In this document: positions 17,474 through 25,945 of the stretch, piece by piece | How positions within the stretch are numbered: position 1 is the stretch's first letter | Layout of the letters: every line of letters begins with the position of its first letter | DNA from: Marifrigoribacter sp965178585 | GTDB taxonomy: Bacteria > Bacteroidota > Bacteroidia > Flavobacteriales > Flavobacteriaceae | Length of the DNA: 64,000 nt | Direction: 5' to 3' | Assembly: GCA_965178585.1 (NCBI GenBank) | Contig: OZ238267.1 | Span: forward strand, 2,294,001-2,358,000 | Notes under the pieces: model-generated | The model's database searches: none | Seen by the model: the letters and a program-made list of their open reading frames with translations, nothing else | What the model was told of the DNA's origin: nothing | Translations under genes and position numbers: made by a program

Positions 17474-19396
17474 TTATTCTACAACTTCTAATTTTAATTC
17501 ATCGCTGTATTTTATAATATAAAATGCTTGATTTTTGAAGCCTGAATTTGTTTCAAAAGTATACTGAAATTTATTTTCAATATACTCTGTTTTAATTTCA
17601 TTTACAGAAGCTTCAGCAAGTGTTTCTGCATTTGATAAACGTAAAATTACATCATAGGTAACATCAAACCCTCTAATAGCATACTTGTTTGGCATTACTC
17701 CATGTTTATTTTTATAACTCACTAAAAATGGACTCATCAACTCATAATCGTAATGCTTATTAGCTGATGGAAATGTGAAATTCAAATTTGCTAAATGCAT
17801 ATTAGAAACATCGTTATAATCAAATGCTTTTGATTTATTAATTGCAAATAGCCTTATGTCATTTTTCCCTACTTCTACTTCGTTTTCATTTAAAATAACA
17901 TCAGGGAAACCGTTTAAAAGCCCAACAACATTGCTAACTAATATTGGATTGTCTGAATCCAAAATCACCCAATTTTCTTTAAACTTATCTAATTGCTTTT
18001 GAATATCTTCCACATAGAGATAATTCCCTTTAGTTGGCGCTATTGTTTTAGCAGTAGGGATTGCTTTCAAAATTGCCCCTTTCCTTTTTGTCCATTCTTT
18101 ACCAGTAATTACAATTACATTTATTGAATCAATTCGTTTAGTAATGTAGTTTAACATCGCTTTTTCCATTAATTCGTTAGATGGCAAGGTTTGATATAAA
18201 TTGGGATATTGTTTGAGTTTTACTTTACTCAAAGGGGAAAAAACTGGAATATTTTGAGATTGCAATGTAGAGGCTGCTTTTTCAATGTTTTTACTCAACA
18301 AAGGTCCTATTACTGCGTCAACATCATTAAAATTATTGGCATGAATAATTTGACCAACCTTAGCTACTTTACCTTCGGTATCAAAAATATTAATTTCTGT
18401 AGAAATCCCTTTATCTTTTGCAAACTCTGCTGCCATTAACACACCACTATAAAAATCTACAGCAGCTCTTAAAGTAGCATCCGATTTTAATAAATCGGTA
18501 TTTAAATTTAAAGAATCTAAATCGATTCGATCCAATTTAAAAGGAAGCATTACTGCTAATTTCTTTTTTCTAGTATTAACAATGTGGTCTTCTAAATTAA
18601 TAGCTTCAAATTTTTCTCCATTGATAACTTCCCTACTCGGTATTTTTAAAATCATTCCATCTTTTAATCCTTCACTTGCATAAGGATTTAAAGCTATGAT
18701 TTCTTCTTCGGTTAGTCCTAATTTAACTTTTAATCTAAAGAATCCTTCTTTTGGTAGGACTTCATAATATTCAAATTCATCATCTTTATCTAGGATAGTA
18801 GAATCGGTTGAAATTATATTATTAGGTACAAATATTTCTTCACCTATTTGAAGACTCTCACCCATATTTGGATTTAGCTTCTCTAATTCTACTATGGTAA
18901 TACCATATTTTCTAGCAATTCCGTACTTGGTTTCTTTTGGAAGTACTATATACTTTGTAATAGTATCATTTACTTGAGAAATTTCTTCAGTAGAAGTTGT
19001 ATTTGAAGTACTGCTAGAAAAAACTGGGATATCTATTCGTTCTCCCTTTTTAACTTCTCTAGCATATAAATCCTTATTGTATTTTTTTAACTGATCTTCG
19101 GTTACTTTATATTTTGAAGCAATACTTTTTATAGTCTCTTTTCTTTTAACACGATGTTTTTTTGTAGTAACAGTTAACTCTTCCCCTTTAATTGGTAATA
19201 TAATAACCAATCCAGTTTTTATTCCATGTTTTACATCAGGGTTTAATTGATAGATAGTTTCTTCAGAAATATTATATTTTTTTGAAATACTATAAACCGT
19301 CTCTCCTTTTTCTACAATATGACTTTGATATTTATCCTGAGCATTTGCTTGAAAAGCAAACAAGACAATAAATAGCACTAAAAATAAATTCTTCAT
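17474..19396 (-). CDS. LysM-repeat protein fused to a periplasmic-binding-like domain
   Basis: The 640-residue protein has a signal peptide ending near QANAQ, then four LysM units at about residues 22-70, 80-127, 145-192 and 207-253 (HIVEKGETVYSISKKY is the clearest), which bind peptidoglycan glycan. From about residue 275 it resembles the type I periplasmic-binding fold of amino-acid ABC systems and LpoA-like proteins (AVMLPFKL, then DVDAVIGPLLSKN). There is no transporter nearby, so a role in sensing or organising cell-wall synthesis seems more likely than nutrient uptake; this is inference. It lies downstream of guaA with 55 bases between. Confidence 0.85.
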   Translation of the reverse strand: MKNLFLVLFIVLFAFQANAQDKYQSHIVEKGETVYSISKKYNISEETIYQLNPDVKHGIKTGLVIILPIKGEELTVTTKKHRVKRKETIKSIASKYKVTEDQLKKYNKDLYAREVKKGERIDIPVFSSSTSNTTSTEEISQVNDTITKYIVLPKETKYGIARKYGITIVELEKLNPNMGESLQIGEEIFVPNNIISTDSTILDKDDEFEYYEVLPKEGFFRLKVKLGLTEEEIIALNPYASEGLKDGMILKIPSREVINGEKFEAINLEDHIVNTRKKKLAVMLPFKLDRIDLDSLNLNTDLLKSDATLRAAVDFYSGVLMAAEFAKDKGISTEINIFDTEGKVAKVGQIIHANNFNDVDAVIGPLLSKNIEKAASTLQSQNIPVFSPLSKVKLKQYPNLYQTLPSNELMEKAMLNYITKRIDSINVIVITGKEWTKRKGAILKAIPTAKTIAPTKGNYLYVEDIQKQLDKFKENWVILDSDNPILVSNVVGLLNGFPDVILNENEVEVGKNDIRLFAINKSKAFDYNDVSNMHLANLNFTFPSANKHYDYELMSPFLVSYKNKHGVMPNKYAIRGFDVTYDVILRLSNAETLAEASVNEIKTEYIENKFQYTFETNSGFKNQAFYIIKYSDELKLEVVE

Positions 19397-19451
19397 TTGT
19401 TAATGGTTTTGGAAAACAACTAGTAATCAAAAATGATACCTTAATGTTGAT

Positions 19452-20984
19452 TTATTCCCATTCAATAGTTGCAGGTGGTTTTGAGCTAATATCATATACT
19501 ACTCTATTAACGCCTTTTACTCTGTTTATTATATGATTAGATGTTTCTTGTAAAAACTTATAAGGCAAATCTACCCAGTCTGCTGTCATTCCATCGGTTG
19601 ACTCAACCGCTCTTAAAGCAACAACTTTTTCGTATGTTCGCTCATCTCCCATTACACCTACGCTATTAACAGGCAATAACATCGCTCCTGCTTGCCATAC
19701 CTTGTCATACAACCCCCATTTTCTTAATCCATCAATAAAGATAGCATCTACCTCTTGTAAAATACGAACTTTTTCTGCTGTTATATCACCTAATATTCTA
19801 ATTCCTAATCCAGGCCCCGGAAAAGGGTGTCTTCCTAATAAATTGGCGTCGATTCCCATTTGAGCTCCAACTCTTCTTACCTCATCTTTAAAAATCATTC
19901 GTAAAGGCTCTACCACTTTTAGTTTCATAAAATCTGGCAATCCACCAACATTATGATGAGATTTAATAGTTGCTGAAGGACCTCCAGTTGCCGAAACACT
20001 TTCGATTACATCTGGATAAATTGTTCCTTGAGCTAACCAATGCACATCTTCTACCAAATGAGCTTCATCATCAAACACTTCAATAAAAGATTTACCAATA
20101 GCTTTTCTTTTTAATTCTGGATCACTAATACCCTTCAAGGCATCTAAAAAACGACCAGAAGCATCTACTCCTTTTACGTTTAACCCCATATGTTCGTATT
20201 GATCTAATACACTCTGGAATTCGTTTTTACGAAGCAAACCGTTATTTACAAAAATGCAATACAGATTTTTACCAATCGCTTTATGCAATAAAACTGCTGC
20301 TACTGTTGAATCTACTCCTCCACTTAAACCAAGAACTACTTTATCGTTTCCTAATTTTTCTTTTAAATCTGAAACGGTAGTATCTACAAATGCTGCAGGT
20401 GTCCATGTCTGTTCTACTTTTGCAATTTTTACTAGAAAGTTTTCTAATACATTTTTACCAAAAGTGGTATGATAAACTTCTGGATGAAATTGAATTGCAT
20501 AAGTTTCCTCTCCTTCAATTCTGTAAGCTGCATTAGCAACATCTTTAGTACTTGCTAACCTAACTGCATTTTCAGGAAGTTTTGCAATGGTATCACTATG
20601 GCTCATCCAAACTTGACTGTCTTTTTCTACACCTTCCAAAAATATTTCATTTTCTGAAACCTCTGAAAGATTCGCACGTCCATATTCTCTAATGTTAGAA
20701 GGTTCAACACTTCCGCCATTAAAATGAGCTAAGTATTGAGCTCCATAACACACTCCTAAAAGCGGTTTGTGTGATTTAATTTTAGATAAATCTGGATGTG
20801 GAGCATCTTCTGCTCTCACCGAAAAAGGACTTCCTGATAAAATCACCGCTTTAAAACTATCTAAATCGTTTGGAATTTTGTTGTATGGATGAATTTCACA
20901 GTAAATATTTAACTCTCTTACACGTCTTGCAATAAGCTGTGTATACTGTGAACCAAAATCTAAAATAAGGACGTTGTTTTGCAT
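19452..20984 (-). CDS. guaA: GMP synthase (glutamine-hydrolysing)
   Basis: The 510-residue enzyme aminates XMP to GMP. The N-terminal amidotransferase domain has the nucleophile Cys in GVCYGAQ and the His-Glu pair in FHPEVYH; the ATP-pyrophosphatase domain has GLSGGVDST, and the C-terminal dimerisation domain ends with the conserved KPPATIEWE. The start chosen is ATG at 20984; a TTG at 20990 would add two residues but lies inside a promoter-like box. That box ends three bases before the ATG, so the mRNA might be almost leaderless. Confidence 0.97.
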   Translation of the reverse strand: MQNNVLILDFGSQYTQLIARRVRELNIYCEIHPYNKIPNDLDSFKAVILSGSPFSVRAEDAPHPDLSKIKSHKPLLGVCYGAQYLAHFNGGSVEPSNIREYGRANLSEVSENEIFLEGVEKDSQVWMSHSDTIAKLPENAVRLASTKDVANAAYRIEGEETYAIQFHPEVYHTTFGKNVLENFLVKIAKVEQTWTPAAFVDTTVSDLKEKLGNDKVVLGLSGGVDSTVAAVLLHKAIGKNLYCIFVNNGLLRKNEFQSVLDQYEHMGLNVKGVDASGRFLDALKGISDPELKRKAIGKSFIEVFDDEAHLVEDVHWLAQGTIYPDVIESVSATGGPSATIKSHHNVGGLPDFMKLKVVEPLRMIFKDEVRRVGAQMGIDANLLGRHPFPGPGLGIRILGDITAEKVRILQEVDAIFIDGLRKWGLYDKVWQAGAMLLPVNSVGVMGDERTYEKVVALRAVESTDGMTADWVDLPYKFLQETSNHIINRVKGVNRVVYDISSKPPATIEWE

Positions 20985-20987
20985 CCG

Positions 20988-20995
20988 CAAAAATA
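20988..20995 (-). promoter_or_regulatory. Possible -7 box immediately upstream of guaA
   Basis: TATTTTTG on the minus strand matches TAnnTTTG but ends only three bases before the guaA ATG. If used, transcription would begin at or next to the start codon. No TTG is seen at the -33 position, so it may be chance in AT-rich DNA. Confidence 0.3.
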
Positions 20996-21109
20996 AGCTA
21001 AAAAATTATTTCATTAAACCTTTTATTTAATTTTTAAAAATAATTTTTAGATAAAATCTTAGGAAAAACATGCTTTCTTTAATAAAATCTTTTACTGAAA
21101 ATTTTATTA

Positions 21110-22432
21110 TCAAACCAACACACTTTCTAGTTTAGGTTTAATTATTTTAAATCCATTTAATAAGGCTTCTGATAATCGATCAATATCTTTTTGTTTTAGA
21201 GTTGTAGCAAACATACAAGCACCTGTATTTATCATAATAATATTTTCTTTTAGGAAAAGATAATCTAATAAATCATTAATTAAATCTTTCTTTTCGTTTG
21301 TATGATAAGCTTCTCGATATGATTTTGGAGCATTTTCTAATAAATGTATTCTAAACATTGAGCCAGCACCCGTTATTGATATAGGAACATCAGCAATACT
21401 AATAGCTTCTTCTATTTGACTGATTGCTTTATCTGTTAAATTATTTAACTTTAAAACAGCTTCTTTATCAAATAACTCCATAGCGACTCTTCCTGCAGTT
21501 GTCGAAATTGGATTTGCAGAAAAAGTACCTGAATGTGGATGTCTTAATATTTTACCACGAGGATCAAGTACTTCCATAATATCTGCTCTTCCAGCTAATG
21601 CCCCTATAGGAAAGCCACCACCTATCATTTTTCCCATTGCTGTTAAATCTGGTTTTACTGGGTAGTTTTCTTGAGCCCCTGCATAATTAACTCGAAATGT
21701 TACTACTTCATCAAATACTAAAAGCGTATTATGAATTCGAGTCCAATTGTATATTGCTTTTATAAATTTATCTGAAGCAGGAAAAAGACCTACACGATGA
21801 GGCACCGGGTCTATTAGTACACATGCAATATCATTAGCATGTTGATCTAAAATATGAAGGGTTCTTTCTATATCATTATATGGAAAAACAATCACATCAT
21901 CTAAAACACCTTGAGGTGTTCCCTCAACAACTTGGTTTACATTAGGTTTATCAATATCACCCCAATTACTTGGGTTAGATGTTTGGCTCACTTCTGCATA
22001 ATCATAAGTGCCATGATATGCCCCTTCGGCTTTTGCAACTTTAGGTTTTTTTGTAAATACTCTAGAGGTTTTAATCATAGTCATAACCGCTTCGGTACCA
22101 GAATTTACAAAACGAATTCTTTCAAATGTTCCTGAACGATCCTTTAATAACTCAGCAAACCTTACTTCTGCTTCTGTGCCCAAAGTAAAAGCAGTACCAT
22201 TTTGCATTTGATTTGAAACAGCTTCTATAATTGCAGGGTGTGAATGTCCATGTATTAATGATGCCATATTATTTGCAAAATCAATTCGTTCTACACCTTC
22301 TATATCTGTTATATAGCTGCCTTTTGCTGTGGCTACATAGTAAGGATGAGGCTTTCTAAAAATTGTGTTTCTACTAACACCTCCTGTAAGTACATTACAA
22401 GCTCTATTGTAAATAGTCTTATTTGTTTTCAT
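21110..22432 (-). CDS. Class III PLP aminotransferase, glutamate-1-semialdehyde aminomutase-like
   Basis: A 440-residue fold-type I enzyme. HGHSHPAI, RFVNSGTEAVM (phosphate-binding), DEVVTF (Asp241 for the PLP ring nitrogen) and TAMGKMIGGGFPIG (Lys268, Schiff base) are all present. The closest general match is the HemL-like branch, which also includes beta-amino-acid aminotransferases. The surroundings argue against haem synthesis: it is the last gene of an operon with a radical SAM aminomutase and a beta-keto-acid CoA-transferase. In that setting a beta-amino acid to beta-keto acid transaminase is the simplest proposal. The function is inferred, the fold is sure. Confidence 0.85.
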   Translation of the reverse strand: MKTNKTIYNRACNVLTGGVSRNTIFRKPHPYYVATAKGSYITDIEGVERIDFANNMASLIHGHSHPAIIEAVSNQMQNGTAFTLGTEAEVRFAELLKDRSGTFERIRFVNSGTEAVMTMIKTSRVFTKKPKVAKAEGAYHGTYDYAEVSQTSNPSNWGDIDKPNVNQVVEGTPQGVLDDVIVFPYNDIERTLHILDQHANDIACVLIDPVPHRVGLFPASDKFIKAIYNWTRIHNTLLVFDEVVTFRVNYAGAQENYPVKPDLTAMGKMIGGGFPIGALAGRADIMEVLDPRGKILRHPHSGTFSANPISTTAGRVAMELFDKEAVLKLNNLTDKAISQIEEAISIADVPISITGAGSMFRIHLLENAPKSYREAYHTNEKKDLINDLLDYLFLKENIIMINTGACMFATTLKQKDIDRLSEALLNGFKIIKPKLESVLV

Positions 22433-22466
22433 ACAATAATTTAAAAATTCTTATTTAAAATAAAAT

Positions 22467-23138
22467 TTAAACTTCAGCTATTAGATATTGTTTAAGTTCA
22501 GCTCCTGTATGCTTCTGTAAATACTCGAAGCTTACATTTGGTGCTGTTTCTATAACAAATAGTCCTTCTTTTTTAACTTCAAGTATTGCTAAATTTGTAT
22601 AAATTCTTTCAACTACTTCTTTCCCAGTAAGAGGAAAATTACATTCCTCTATAATTTTAGGGTCTCCATTTTTTGTCACATGTTGGGTTATAACAAATAT
22701 TCTTCTAACTCCAGCAACTAAATCCATAGCACCTCCAACGGCAGGTATTGCATTTTTTGCGCCCGTTGACCAGTTAGCCAAATCTCCTTTTTTAGAAACT
22801 TGCATAGCTCCAAGCACACAAACATCTATATGCCCGCCTCGAATCATTCCAAAACTGTCTGCATGATGAAAATAAGCAGCTCCCGGTATGGCAGTAACAT
22901 ATTTTTTTCCTGCGTTTACCAATTCACGATCCCCTTTTCCTTTTTCAGGAACAGGTCCCATTCCAAGTAAACCATTTTCAGTTTGATAGATAAGCTCTCT
23001 TCCTTCTGGCACAAAATCTGCTACCATTTCAGGAATACCAATTCCTAAGTTCACATAGGAACCATCTGGAATATCTAAAGCTACTTTTTGGGCCATTTCT
23101 GCACGGCTCCAACCTAAATTATTATCTGAATTTTTCAT
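22467..23138 (-). CDS. 3-oxoacid (3-oxoadipate-type) CoA-transferase, subunit B
   Basis: The 223-residue subunit carries the catalytic Glu in YQTENGLLGMGP and the family signature SFGMIRGGHIDVCVLGA. From remembered sequences, FHHADSF and TGAKNAIPAVGGAMDL match PcaJ (3-oxoadipate CoA-transferase) better than the acetoacetate enzyme ScoB. The start is ATG at 23138, which overlaps the stop of subunit A as ATGA; a GTG at 23147 is less likely. With subunit A it would move CoA from succinyl-CoA to a beta-keto acid. No other beta-ketoadipate pathway gene is in the window. Confidence 0.9.
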   Translation of the reverse strand: MKNSDNNLGWSRAEMAQKVALDIPDGSYVNLGIGIPEMVADFVPEGRELIYQTENGLLGMGPVPEKGKGDRELVNAGKKYVTAIPGAAYFHHADSFGMIRGGHIDVCVLGAMQVSKKGDLANWSTGAKNAIPAVGGAMDLVAGVRRIFVITQHVTKNGDPKIIEECNFPLTGKEVVERIYTNLAILEVKKEGLFVIETAPNVSFEYLQKHTGAELKQYLIAEV

Positions 23139-23845
23139 GGGTAACACATTTCTTCTTCTACCAATTGTGATTCATCGACAGGATTATTAATTTCTACAAC
23201 TTTCTGAACAAATATTCCAGGAGTTACGACTGATTCTGGGTCAATCTGTCCAGGAACAACAATCTTTTTAGATTGTACAATAGCAACCTTGGATGCAGTA
23301 CACATTATGGGTCCAAAGTTACGTGCAGTAGCATGATATAGCAAATTACCGTATCTGTCTGCTGTTTCAGCTTTAACTAATGCAAAATCTGCTTTTAAAC
23401 CATGTTCCAAAACATATTCTTGCCCTTTAAAAAACCTAGATTCTTTACCCTCTGCAAGCGGCGTATTTACAGATGCTGGCGTATAAATTGCTGGAATACC
23501 TGCTCCTCCAGCTCTAATTCTTTCAGCTAAAGTTCCTTGTGGAACTAATTCTAATTCAATTTTACCTGCGTTGTATAGTTCAGGAAATACTTTTGAATTA
23601 GCCGTTCTAGGAAATGAACAAATAGTTTTTGCTACCTGTCCATTTTCGATAAGCGCAGCTAGTCCAACATGTCCACTACCTGTATTATTACTAATTACTG
23701 TTAGGTTTTTTGCGCCGTGATCAATTAATGCGTGAATTAATTCAATTGGGCTTCCTGCCTCACCGAATCCTCCAATCATTATTACTGCACCGTCTTGAAT
23801 CTCACTTACAGCTTCTGCAGCAGATCCCACAATTTTATTAATCAT
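23135..23845 (-). CDS. 3-oxoacid (3-oxoadipate-type) CoA-transferase, subunit A
   Basis: The 236-residue subunit has the CoA-binding GGFGEAGSP loop, ISNNTGSG, and ARNFGPIM near residue 173, which is closer to PcaI (ARNFGPIM) than to ScoA (ARNFNPMM) as remembered. VVTPGIFVQKVVEI near the C-terminus also matches PcaI. It forms a heterotetramer with subunit B, whose start overlaps its stop by four bases. It starts 39 bases after the KamA-like gene and is evidently in the same transcript. Confidence 0.9.
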   Translation of the reverse strand: MINKIVGSAAEAVSEIQDGAVIMIGGFGEAGSPIELIHALIDHGAKNLTVISNNTGSGHVGLAALIENGQVAKTICSFPRTANSKVFPELYNAGKIELELVPQGTLAERIRAGGAGIPAIYTPASVNTPLAEGKESRFFKGQEYVLEHGLKADFALVKAETADRYGNLLYHATARNFGPIMCTASKVAIVQSKKIVVPGQIDPESVVTPGIFVQKVVEINNPVDESQLVEEEMCYP

Positions 23846-23884
23846 ACTTTTTTATTTAAATAAGCATTATAATTTCAATAAATA

Positions 23885-25477
23885 TTATAACGATAAATCA
23901 AATTTATCTTTAAGATCCTTTTCTATACTTGCTAATTCATTTATATAGAAATACTCGCCACCTCCAAAAGGTTTTAGTTTCTCAATTGTATTTTCTTTTT
24001 CATCATATTCAGCTAAATACACCTTATCCATCCAATTCATATTTCTTGCTTCATTAAATTTTAATGCAAAAGCTTTTTTACCATTAACCTCAACGGTACC
24101 CATTAAAGAAGTTTTACCAGCCGAGGATGTCATTGTAATATATCTTGAAGGTCTACCTTCGGACGGAAGACTTCGATACACTTTGCTAAATACCTTATTC
24201 ATATCTGCTAATGGCGCAGTGAAATAATCATGTTCACCCGTTGGTCTAGCACAATAAATAGAATGGAAATTCAAACCAAGCATCATTATTATATGGCCCA
24301 AATCTATCCAATTCTGTGCAGATTTATCAATATCTACTTTTCCATAATCATCCATAAATAAACTAACATGATTCATCATTGGACTCTGACTACGTATATT
24401 GATTCTGTTTGCACGTAATCTACGAATGGCTGATAACGTACTAATATTAAGAAATTCTTTAGGCGTTGAGAAATGTGCCATCCAAATTACTTGTATACCG
24501 TGATCAATAAGCTTTTTAAATAAATCAAGCGTACCATCATATTTAGAGCAAATTACCACACTAGGTTCATAGGTCAGTGCTCTTGAGGCAATTCTAATAT
24601 TTCGAATATGCATTAAGCCAGGATCCTCCATAAGAGGAACTAGATACTCCTTAAGTCTAGAGGTTGGCATATATCCTGCATCACCACCAGTTATAAGTAT
24701 ATCGGTTATTTCTTTGTGTTTTCTAAGATAGTTGTGTACTTGTTCTACATCATTCTGAAAAAACATATCCTCATCTCCTCTAACCTGAGCATGACGGAAA
24801 CAATACGTACAATATGCATAACATCCCTGTGTTGTTTTATCAAACAATAAAAATACTTGAGGATATTTATGTTGTCCACCATCTATGGCTTGCAAAGCAC
24901 CATCTTCCAAATAAAATGAAGGGCGATTTAAAATTTGTTTGCCATCATGTGGGTTTGTCTGATCTCTATATTCAACGACCATTTTCATGCGCTCTTCATC
25001 ATCTTCAATACTGCTATATTTCTCAACCACTTTTTTATCAATCATATTTGGTTGTGGAAAAACCAATTGGAACACAGGGTCTTCTTGGTAGTTATTCCAA
25101 TCAATGGTATTTAAAATGTGTTTGGTTGCAAGGAATGCATACACTTCAATAAAAAGTTCGCGTTCTTTGATATCGCTCAATTCAATACCATGTTGCTTTA
25201 AAGTCTCACAAATCATTCTAAAGCCTGAAAGTCCAGTATACTTGTTCTTACCATCATTAAAAACAGGGAACGTATTTATTTTTAATAATGAATGTTGAGG
25301 GAAATTATTATGTAAACGAGAAAGTAAAGTTGGGGGTAATAAACTCTCTGTTCTAATAATATACTTTTCATTCTCATTAAGGTCCTGATGATCCATTAGT
25401 GTTTCAACATCAGATTGTTGAAACCTCACCAAATCTATTGTTTTATTTTTCGGTAATGTTTCTGTAAATGTGTTCAT
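23885..25477 (-). CDS. KamA-family radical SAM amino-acid 2,3-aminomutase, divergent substrate pocket
   Basis: A 530-residue protein, longer than lysine 2,3-aminomutase. The iron-sulfur motif is C219-x3-C223-x2-C226, followed by FRHAQVRG; LITGGDAGYM, IRIASRALTY and WMAHFSTPKEF match the KamA barrel in order. The PLP lysine of the usual PGGGGK motif seems to be Lys455 in SSAGK. By hand alignment the two Asp residues that hold the lysine side-chain amino group (293 and 330 in the clostridial enzyme) become Arg411 and Thr448. This argues against lysine and for an acidic amino acid, as in glutamate 2,3-aminomutase. It leads an operon with a CoA-transferase and an aminotransferase. Confidence 0.85.
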   Translation of the reverse strand: MNTFTETLPKNKTIDLVRFQQSDVETLMDHQDLNENEKYIIRTESLLPPTLLSRLHNNFPQHSLLKINTFPVFNDGKNKYTGLSGFRMICETLKQHGIELSDIKERELFIEVYAFLATKHILNTIDWNNYQEDPVFQLVFPQPNMIDKKVVEKYSSIEDDEERMKMVVEYRDQTNPHDGKQILNRPSFYLEDGALQAIDGGQHKYPQVFLLFDKTTQGCYAYCTYCFRHAQVRGDEDMFFQNDVEQVHNYLRKHKEITDILITGGDAGYMPTSRLKEYLVPLMEDPGLMHIRNIRIASRALTYEPSVVICSKYDGTLDLFKKLIDHGIQVIWMAHFSTPKEFLNISTLSAIRRLRANRINIRSQSPMMNHVSLFMDDYGKVDIDKSAQNWIDLGHIIMMLGLNFHSIYCARPTGEHDYFTAPLADMNKVFSKVYRSLPSEGRPSRYITMTSSAGKTSLMGTVEVNGKKAFALKFNEARNMNWMDKVYLAEYDEKENTIEKLKPFGGGEYFYINELASIEKDLKDKFDLSL

Positions 25478-25482
25478 GATAA

Positions 25483-25755
25483 TTAATTATTATTAGTTCT
25501 ATATTCAATTATAAATGGGTGTAACACCCCATCAGATTTTTGTTTACTTAATTTTTCGTTTTCAATTGTTAATTTGTAAACAGCAGTATGTGAAGTGGTA
25601 TAATTATTTTTTAGTGTGAAGTGAAAGGGAAACTTTTTTTCAAAAATTATTTGAGTGATAAAACTTGAAGCAATATCGATTTGAGTAGATAAACCGTTAA
25701 TAAGAAAGCAAAAAAGAAAGCTTTTTGGCTTTATTCGTTCCCCAATTAGATCCAT
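25483..25755 (-). CDS. Possible small gene or leader ORF at the head of the KamA operon
   Basis: The 90-codon frame gives a basic protein starting MDLIGERIKPKSF, with a short hydrophobic stretch near residues 13-30; I recognise no family. Two placements favour a real gene: its ATG lies about 22 bases after the start predicted from the -7 box at 25781-25788, like other leaders here, and its stop is five bases before the KamA-like ATG. Against it, the amino-acid mix looks ordinary for random AT-rich DNA. The alternative is a 300-base untranslated leader with a control role. Confidence 0.35.
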   Translation of the reverse strand: MDLIGERIKPKSFLFCFLINGLSTQIDIASSFITQIIFEKKFPFHFTLKNNYTTSHTAVYKLTIENEKLSKQKSDGVLHPFIIEYRTNNN

Positions 25756-25780
25756 AGAATCGTAATTAAATCAGACCTTA

Positions 25781-25788
25781 CAAAGTTA
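25781..25788 (-). promoter_or_regulatory. Flavobacterial -7 box upstream of the KamA operon
   Basis: TAACTTTG on the minus strand fits TAnnTTTG. It would start transcription about 300 bases before the KamA-like ATG, or about 22 bases before the small ORF. No TTG is visible at -33. Confidence 0.4.
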
Positions 25789-25945
25789 ATTAATATTTAA
25801 TCTATATTGTAATAAATACACTTGTTTTTAGAAGTTTATATAAACATTTAAAAGATTCATTTTTTATGTTTTTTTTCTTGTTTAATAAGTTGATTCTAAT
25901 ACCTTCGTTTATTAATAATTATTAATCACTAATTACTTTCTGAAG

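Larger units (their letters stand above)
25478..25945. other. 468-base divergent region between the KamA and HMG-CoA synthase genes
   Basis: This is the longest stretch without a secure gene. It holds a possible 90-codon leader gene (25483-25755, minus), a minus-strand -7 box at 25781-25788, and about 150 AT-rich bases before the HMG-CoA synthase ATG, with a one-mismatch box (TACCTTCG) near 25901. A small imperfect inverted repeat, ATGGGTGTAACACCCCAT, lies at about 25515-25532. I recognise no known riboswitch. Confidence 0.5.

Noticed and set aside
21110..22432. HemL (glutamate-1-semialdehyde aminomutase for haem synthesis)
   Set aside because: The fold fits, but the operon contains no tetrapyrrole gene and points to beta-amino-acid transamination.
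23885..25477. True lysine 2,3-aminomutase with lysine fermentation cluster
   Set aside because: Both side-chain-binding Asp residues appear to be lost, and kamDE, kdd, kce and kal are absent.
25478..25780. Lysine or other known riboswitch in the KamA leader
   Set aside because: I could not find the conserved helices or motifs of any known class; only one small imperfect inverted repeat is visible.
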